DNA of 64,000 bases, from the NCBI RefSeq assembly GCF_016892625.1, contig NZ_JAFEMW010000005.1, forward strand, positions 1-64,000, read 5' to 3'. A program made the translations under genes and the position numbers. The DNA is from Brevibacterium sp. RIT 803 (GTDB lineage Bacteria > Actinomycetota > Actinomycetes > Actinomycetales > Brevibacteriaceae). The notes beneath the pieces were generated by a model, which had not been told where the DNA came from, ran no database searches, and was given only the letters and a program-made list of their open reading frames with translations. This document shows, piece after piece, positions 60,520 to 64,000 of the stretch; position 1 is the stretch's first letter; every line of letters begins with the position of its first letter.

Positions 60520-62418
60520 ATGACGGAGCGCGCAGCAGGGCCAGAGACAGCAGCGGTGGATTCCGTCGCACGGGCGATCAGCCTGATCGCGCGGGGCAAC
60601 CCCGTCGATCGCAGCTCGTTGGAATCAGAACTCGGGCGGCAGTCGGCCCTCATCGACTCGCTGCTCGATCTGTCCACGACCATGGTTCGCTGGCGCCAGA
60701 AGGACCATGAACGCGCCGCCCTGCTCGAAAGCGCCTCTGAGCTCATCCAGGTCAGAGACACGAAGCGCCTTCTGCAGAAGCTCGTCGACAGAGCCAAGTC
60801 GCTGATCGGCTGCGACATCGCCTACCTCTCCGAATACAACCCCGAAACCGACGAGCTCAACGTCAGAGCCAGTCGCGGGGCGATCTCACTCCAACTCCCA
60901 GCTCTCCGGGTGCCGCCGGGAGTCGGACTTGCAGGCCGGGTTGTCCGCGACCGAGCGGCCCACTGGACCTCGGACTACGACCTGACCCAGCTGCCTCATG
61001 AGCGGCGTGTGGACTCAGCGGTCAAGGCCGAAGGCATGGAGTCGCTCCTCGGGGTGCCGATGGTCGTCGACGGTGAAGTACTCGGCGCCCTGTTCGCGGC
61101 GAATCGCTACCCTCATGACTTCGGAGCAGATGAGATCACTCTGCTCTCCGCCTTGGCAGACCATGCCTCGGTGATTCTCAAGACCGCTCGACTCATGGGC
61201 GAACTCGCCGAGGCTGCGGCGCTGTCAGCTGCCGCAGAAGAGCTGGCTGCGGCCAAGGCGAACACCTTGCAGCGACTCGTCGAGATCGAAGAGCAGCTGA
61301 CCCAGCTGGTGCTGCAGGGCCACGGCGCACCAGCCGTCACCAACGTCATCTCCAAAACTCTCCGCGCCGAGGTGCTCATCGTCGACAGCTGGAGGCTGGA
61401 CTCCCCCGACTTCCCAGCGGACGAGGGCTTCCTCGCCGAGGGCGACATGAGTCGAGAAGACATTCTTGCGGCCGTAGACATCAGTCGCCGCACCGGACGG
61501 AGCATTCAGATTGCTCACGCCAAGCGACTCATCGCCGCTTCGGTGGCGTCGAACAGACGTCAGCACAGCGGACTGTTCGTGCGCTTCCACAACGACCCGA
61601 AAGACGGCGACCACAGCATCGTCGCTCAGGCCGCACAGTCCTTGGCCCTCATCCAGATGAACGAGCAGTCACGCGCCGACGCCGAGAACCGTGTGCGCGG
61701 CGAACTGGCCGTCGATCTGATCGCCGACACCAGAAGTCTCGACGAGCTGCGAGCGCGAGCACGCTCCAGCAACTTCACCCTCCTCGGCCCTTGGCAGCTG
61801 ATAGTGGTCCAAGCCGGCCCCAACGAATTCGACCGCATCGGCTCGTACCTGGCTCGGATCGAGCCGCGGATTCTCATGACCCAGCGCTCCCCTGGGCTGA
61901 CAGTGCTGCTGCCCCGTTCGGCTCATCGCACCCGGATACAGCTGGAAGAGCTGCTCACCGCCTCAGAAGTCCTGCGCAACTGCCTGATCGTCGTCTCCGA
62001 CACCGGTTTCCAACGTTCGGAGCTGCGCACCGCAGAGGACGAGCTGTGGTCGTGCGTGCGCGTCCTCAATTCGCTTTCGATCACCAGCGGCGTCGCACCT
62101 GCCGAGGACTTCGCCCCCTACACAGCCATGTTCGGCTCAGCTCCCGAACACGTCGGACGGTTCATGGAGCGCATGCTCGGCCCCCTCCGACGGTGGGATC
62201 GGAGACAATCCGCCGATCTGGTCACCACACTGCGCACCTACTTCGAACACAGCAGCAGCATCAGCCGCACCGCCGCCGCTCTCTCGGTTCACGTCAACAC
62301 CGTCAAGCTGCGCCTGGAGCGCATCGACGCGGTGCTCGACAACGATTGGCGTGCACCCGAATATGCGTTCCGCCTCCACGTCGCACTCCGTCTGGATCAG
62401 CTCCAGCAGAAGATCTGA
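60520..62418 (+). CDS. GAF-domain PucR/CdaR-type transcriptional regulator
   Basis: A 632-residue regulator. A GAF domain spans about residues 75-225 (LIGCDIAYLSEYNPETDELN ... VPMVVDGEVLGALFAANRYP). A coiled stretch (LAEAAALSAAAEELAAAKAN) follows, then a middle region and a C-terminal helix-turn-helix of the PucR type (HVNTVKLRLERIDAVLDNDW). It lies upstream of mvaA-mvaB on the same strand and is likely to sense a ligand of that pathway (mevalonate or an acyl-CoA breakdown product). The ligand is inferred. A second PucR protein, without GAF, occurs at 35446. Confidence 0.88.
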   Translation: MTERAAGPETAAVDSVARAISLIARGNPVDRSSLESELGRQSALIDSLLDLSTTMVRWRQKDHERAALLESASELIQVRDTKRLLQKLVDRAKSLIGCDIAYLSEYNPETDELNVRASRGAISLQLPALRVPPGVGLAGRVVRDRAAHWTSDYDLTQLPHERRVDSAVKAEGMESLLGVPMVVDGEVLGALFAANRYPHDFGADEITLLSALADHASVILKTARLMGELAEAAALSAAAEELAAAKANTLQRLVEIEEQLTQLVLQGHGAPAVTNVISKTLRAEVLIVDSWRLDSPDFPADEGFLAEGDMSREDILAAVDISRRTGRSIQIAHAKRLIAASVASNRRQHSGLFVRFHNDPKDGDHSIVAQAAQSLALIQMNEQSRADAENRVRGELAVDLIADTRSLDELRARARSSNFTLLGPWQLIVVQAGPNEFDRIGSYLARIEPRILMTQRSPGLTVLLPRSAHRTRIQLEELLTASEVLRNCLIVVSDTGFQRSELRTAEDELWSCVRVLNSLSITSGVAPAEDFAPYTAMFGSAPEHVGRFMERMLGPLRRWDRRQSADLVTTLRTYFEHSSSISRTAAALSVHVNTVKLRLERIDAVLDNDWRAPEYAFRLHVALRLDQLQQKI

Positions 62419-62476
62419 ATGCAGCCAGGCACGAGCCACCCACCCTGGCCGATCCAGCCAGTGGGAGGAGATATCA

Positions 62477-62701
62477 ATGGCCATTACGGCCATAGGTGAT
62501 CGAGCCCCGAAGTGTTTGACTGAACTCTGCGCGGAATTACTCCGCGCGAACGGTCTGACCGGCTCTGCTCGGCCGCTTTCGGCAGCCGCAGGCGGCAGAC
62601 ACAGACTCGAAGAAGACTCGACAGGAGACACACAATGGCAGAGAACAGTCGCATCGCCGACTTCCGCAATATGTCGGTCAACGATCGTCGCACGGCAGTA
62701 G
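62477..62701 (+). CDS. Possible small upstream ORF overlapping mvaA
   Basis: A 74-codon frame starting at ATG 62477, with the strongest ribosome binding site of the region (GGGAGGAG, 6 bases upstream). The product begins MAITAIGDRAPKCLTELCAE and matches no family I know. It runs 67 bases into mvaA in another frame, so its translation could affect mvaA expression. The long Arg/Ser/Thr-rich second half looks less like real protein. It may be a regulatory leader peptide or a chance frame. Confidence 0.3.
   Translation: MAITAIGDRAPKCLTELCAELLRANGLTGSARPLSAAAGGRHRLEEDSTGDTQWQRTVASPTSAICRSTIVARQ
62529..62547. promoter_or_regulatory. Inverted repeat in the mvaA leader
   Basis: GCGCGGA, a 5-base spacer and TCCGCGC make a perfect 7-bp stem about 90 bases upstream of mvaA. 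It has no T run. It could be an operator for the GAF-PucR regulator or an RNA hairpin in the leader. Confidence 0.45.
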
Positions 62702-63909
62702 CCGAGGCAACCGGGCTCGACACCGAGGTGTTCGCCCAGATCGATGCGACTGCATTCGGCCCCGAACAGGCCGCGAACCTGAGTGAGAACGTCTTCGGCG
62801 TCTTCTCCCTGCCCTTGGGCGCCGCCACCAACTTCACGATCAACGGCACCGATGTCCTCGTACCCATGGCCACCGAAGAGGCTTCGGTCATCGCCGCTGC
62901 CAGCAACGCCGCCCGGATGGCGCGCCCACAGGGTGGGTTCTTCACCAGCTCGACCCAGCCGATCATGCAGGCGCAGATCCAGCTCATCAATGTGGCAGAC
63001 CCCCATGCCGCTCGGTCTCGCATCTTCGAACGCCAGGACGAGATCATCGACCTGGCCAATGCACAGGATCCGAAGCTCGTCGAGGTCGGCGGAGGCGTCA
63101 AGGGCCTCGATGTCCGCCTCGTCGAAGCGAAGTCGGCAACCTACGTCGTCGTCCACCTTCATGTCGACGTCCGCGACGCCATGGGCGCGAACGCGGTGAA
63201 TACCATGGCAGAGGCCGTCTCAAGCAGTCTCGCGGCGATCGCCGAAGGTGACGCACTCCTGCGAATCCTGACGAACAAGGCCGATCTGCGTCTGAGCCGA
63301 GCACACGCCGTCTTCGACAAGGAGCTGCTGGGAGGCGCCGAGGTCGTCGACAACATCCTCCACGCCTATGAGTTGGCCGCAGCCGACCCCTACCGTGCCG
63401 CCACCCACAACAAAGGCATCATGAACGGCATCTCCGCCGTCGTCCTGGCCACCGGCAATGACACTCGCGCTGTGGAAGCCGGCGCCCATTCACATGCCCT
63501 CAGCGACGGTCGTTACACCTCACTGTCCACGTTCGAAAAGAATGCCGAGGGCAACCTCGTCGGCAACCTCGAGATGCCGATGCCCGTCGGTCTCGTGGGC
63601 GGTGCCACGAAGGTCCACCCTGCGGCCAGAACCGCGCTCCAGATCGCCGAGGTGAGCACGGCGAAAGATCTGGCCGAAATCATCGTCGCCGCAGGGCTGG
63701 CGCAGAATCTGGCGGCCCTGCGAGTCCTTGCCACCGAAGGTGTGCAGCGCGGCCACATGTCGCTGCATGCGAAGAACCTCGCCGTGTCTGCCGGCGCCAC
63801 TGCCGAAGAATCCAAGACCATCGTCACGAGGCTCATCGAAGAGAAGGCCTTCCGCTTCGACCGAGTTCAGGCCATCCTCGCCGAGCTTCGCTCAGGTGGA
63901 TCGAAATGA
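62635..63909 (+). CDS. mvaA: Hydroxymethylglutaryl-CoA reductase, degradative (class II)
   Basis: A 424-residue class II HMG-CoA reductase, which in catabolic bacteria oxidises mevalonate and CoA to HMG-CoA. The catalytic set known from Pseudomonas mevalonii (Glu83, Lys267, Asp283, His381) appears as Glu81 in MATEEASVIAAAS, Lys260 in HNKGIMNG, Asp276 in ATGNDTRAVEAGAHSHA and His378 in MSLHAKN. The DAMGANAVNTMAE segment is typical. AGGAG lies upstream of the ATG. Its stop overlaps the mvaB start (ATGA), so the product should pass straight to HMG-CoA lyase. Confidence 0.93.
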   Translation: MAENSRIADFRNMSVNDRRTAVAEATGLDTEVFAQIDATAFGPEQAANLSENVFGVFSLPLGAATNFTINGTDVLVPMATEEASVIAAASNAARMARPQGGFFTSSTQPIMQAQIQLINVADPHAARSRIFERQDEIIDLANAQDPKLVEVGGGVKGLDVRLVEAKSATYVVVHLHVDVRDAMGANAVNTMAEAVSSSLAAIAEGDALLRILTNKADLRLSRAHAVFDKELLGGAEVVDNILHAYELAAADPYRAATHNKGIMNGISAVVLATGNDTRAVEAGAHSHALSDGRYTSLSTFEKNAEGNLVGNLEMPMPVGLVGGATKVHPAARTALQIAEVSTAKDLAEIIVAAGLAQNLAALRVLATEGVQRGHMSLHAKNLAVSAGATAEESKTIVTRLIEEKAFRFDRVQAILAELRSGGSK

Positions 63910-64000
63910 TGGACTCACTCCCTCAGGTGTTCACCCATGACACGCTGCCGACTCAGGTCAGGGTCTACGAGGTCAGCGCACGGGACGGCCTCCAAGCCGA
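63906..64000 (+). CDS. mvaB: Hydroxymethylglutaryl-CoA lyase, 5' end only
   Basis: Only the first 31 codons are in the window. The translation ends VRVYEVSARDGLQA, the conserved opening of HMG-CoA lyases (active-site Arg and Asp of the VEVGPRDGLQ-type motif). The enzyme splits HMG-CoA into acetyl-CoA and acetoacetate. It starts with ATG at 63906, overlapping the mvaA stop; a second ATG follows at 63909. The coupling to mvaA marks a mevalonate-degrading pair. Confidence 0.9.
   Translation, partial: MMDSLPQVFTHDTLPTQVRVYEVSARDGLQA

Noticed and set aside
1-64000. tRNA, rRNA, CRISPR arrays, insertion sequences or phage attachment sites
   Set aside because: I looked for them in the gaps between genes and saw no cloverleaf, regular repeat-spacer pattern, transposase or integrase.

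Overview
The window is GC-rich and densely coded, with many 4-base start/stop overlaps (ATGA, GTGA). It carries a SigK/RskA pair and many genes that seem to start without a leader, 6 bases after a TANNNT-like -10 box. This points to an aerobic actinobacterium, most likely of the Micrococcales (Brevibacterium-like). That placement is inferred from gene content and style, not from a marker gene. I saw no rRNA, tRNA, CRISPR array, insertion sequence or phage gene.

Layout. 0.4-9 kb: recQ, a VOC protein, two OsmC-family proteins, an SLC13 carrier with a TrkA-C domain, an Lrp regulator divergent from kynureninase (kynU), and an MFS transporter. 9-16 kb: a five-gene oligopeptide-type ABC transporter operon ending in a translationally coupled tartrate/D-malate dehydrogenase-type enzyme, with a divergent TetR regulator. 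16.9-23.4 kb: an S9 peptidase, an M20 peptidase coupled to a fluoroacetate-dehalogenase-like hydrolase, a PPK2 polyphosphate kinase, a TRIC-type membrane protein and an Ohr/OsmC protein. 23.5-27.6 kb: a SigK-type regulon of a membrane-anchored sulfite-oxidase-fold enzyme, a fasciclin lipoprotein, sigK and rskA. Two nearly identical CCATCC-N16-CGAATA promoters drive the first two genes.

27.7-50.5 kb is the most interesting part: about 23 kb that looks like one catabolic island for a cyclic ureide or purine-like compound. On the left are an NCS2 permease, a three-subunit molybdenum hydroxylase (CoxM/S/L type, form II), CoxG and an amidase. In the centre a PucR regulator and a DUF2877 gene (allH) diverge from a 35-bp bidirectional promoter holding an inverted repeat. 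allH overlaps a 1000-residue fusion of FdrA (AllF) and YlbE (AllG). AllFGH are, to my knowledge, the parts of oxamate carbamoyltransferase. On the right, converging, are HyuA and HyuB (ATP-dependent hydantoinase/oxoprolinase), carbamate kinase, a MocA-like nucleotidyltransferase, MoxR and VWA proteins and XdhC. The inferred pathway is: uptake, ring hydroxylation, ATP-dependent ring opening to a carbamoylated oxamate, carbamoyl transfer to phosphate, and ATP recovery by carbamate kinase, with the amidase possibly releasing ammonia from oxamate. The substrate is unknown.

50.6-64 kb: an NmrA-type protein; a NarL-type two-component system beside an ABC-2 exporter; a second ABC-2 exporter with a TetR repressor and an 18-bp perfect palindrome at its start codon; a GNAT acetyltransferase; an AlaA-type aminotransferase; and a GAF-PucR regulator upstream of mvaA (degradative HMG-CoA reductase) and mvaB (HMG-CoA lyase, cut by the window edge), suggesting mevalonate or 3-hydroxy-3-methylglutaryl-CoA catabolism.
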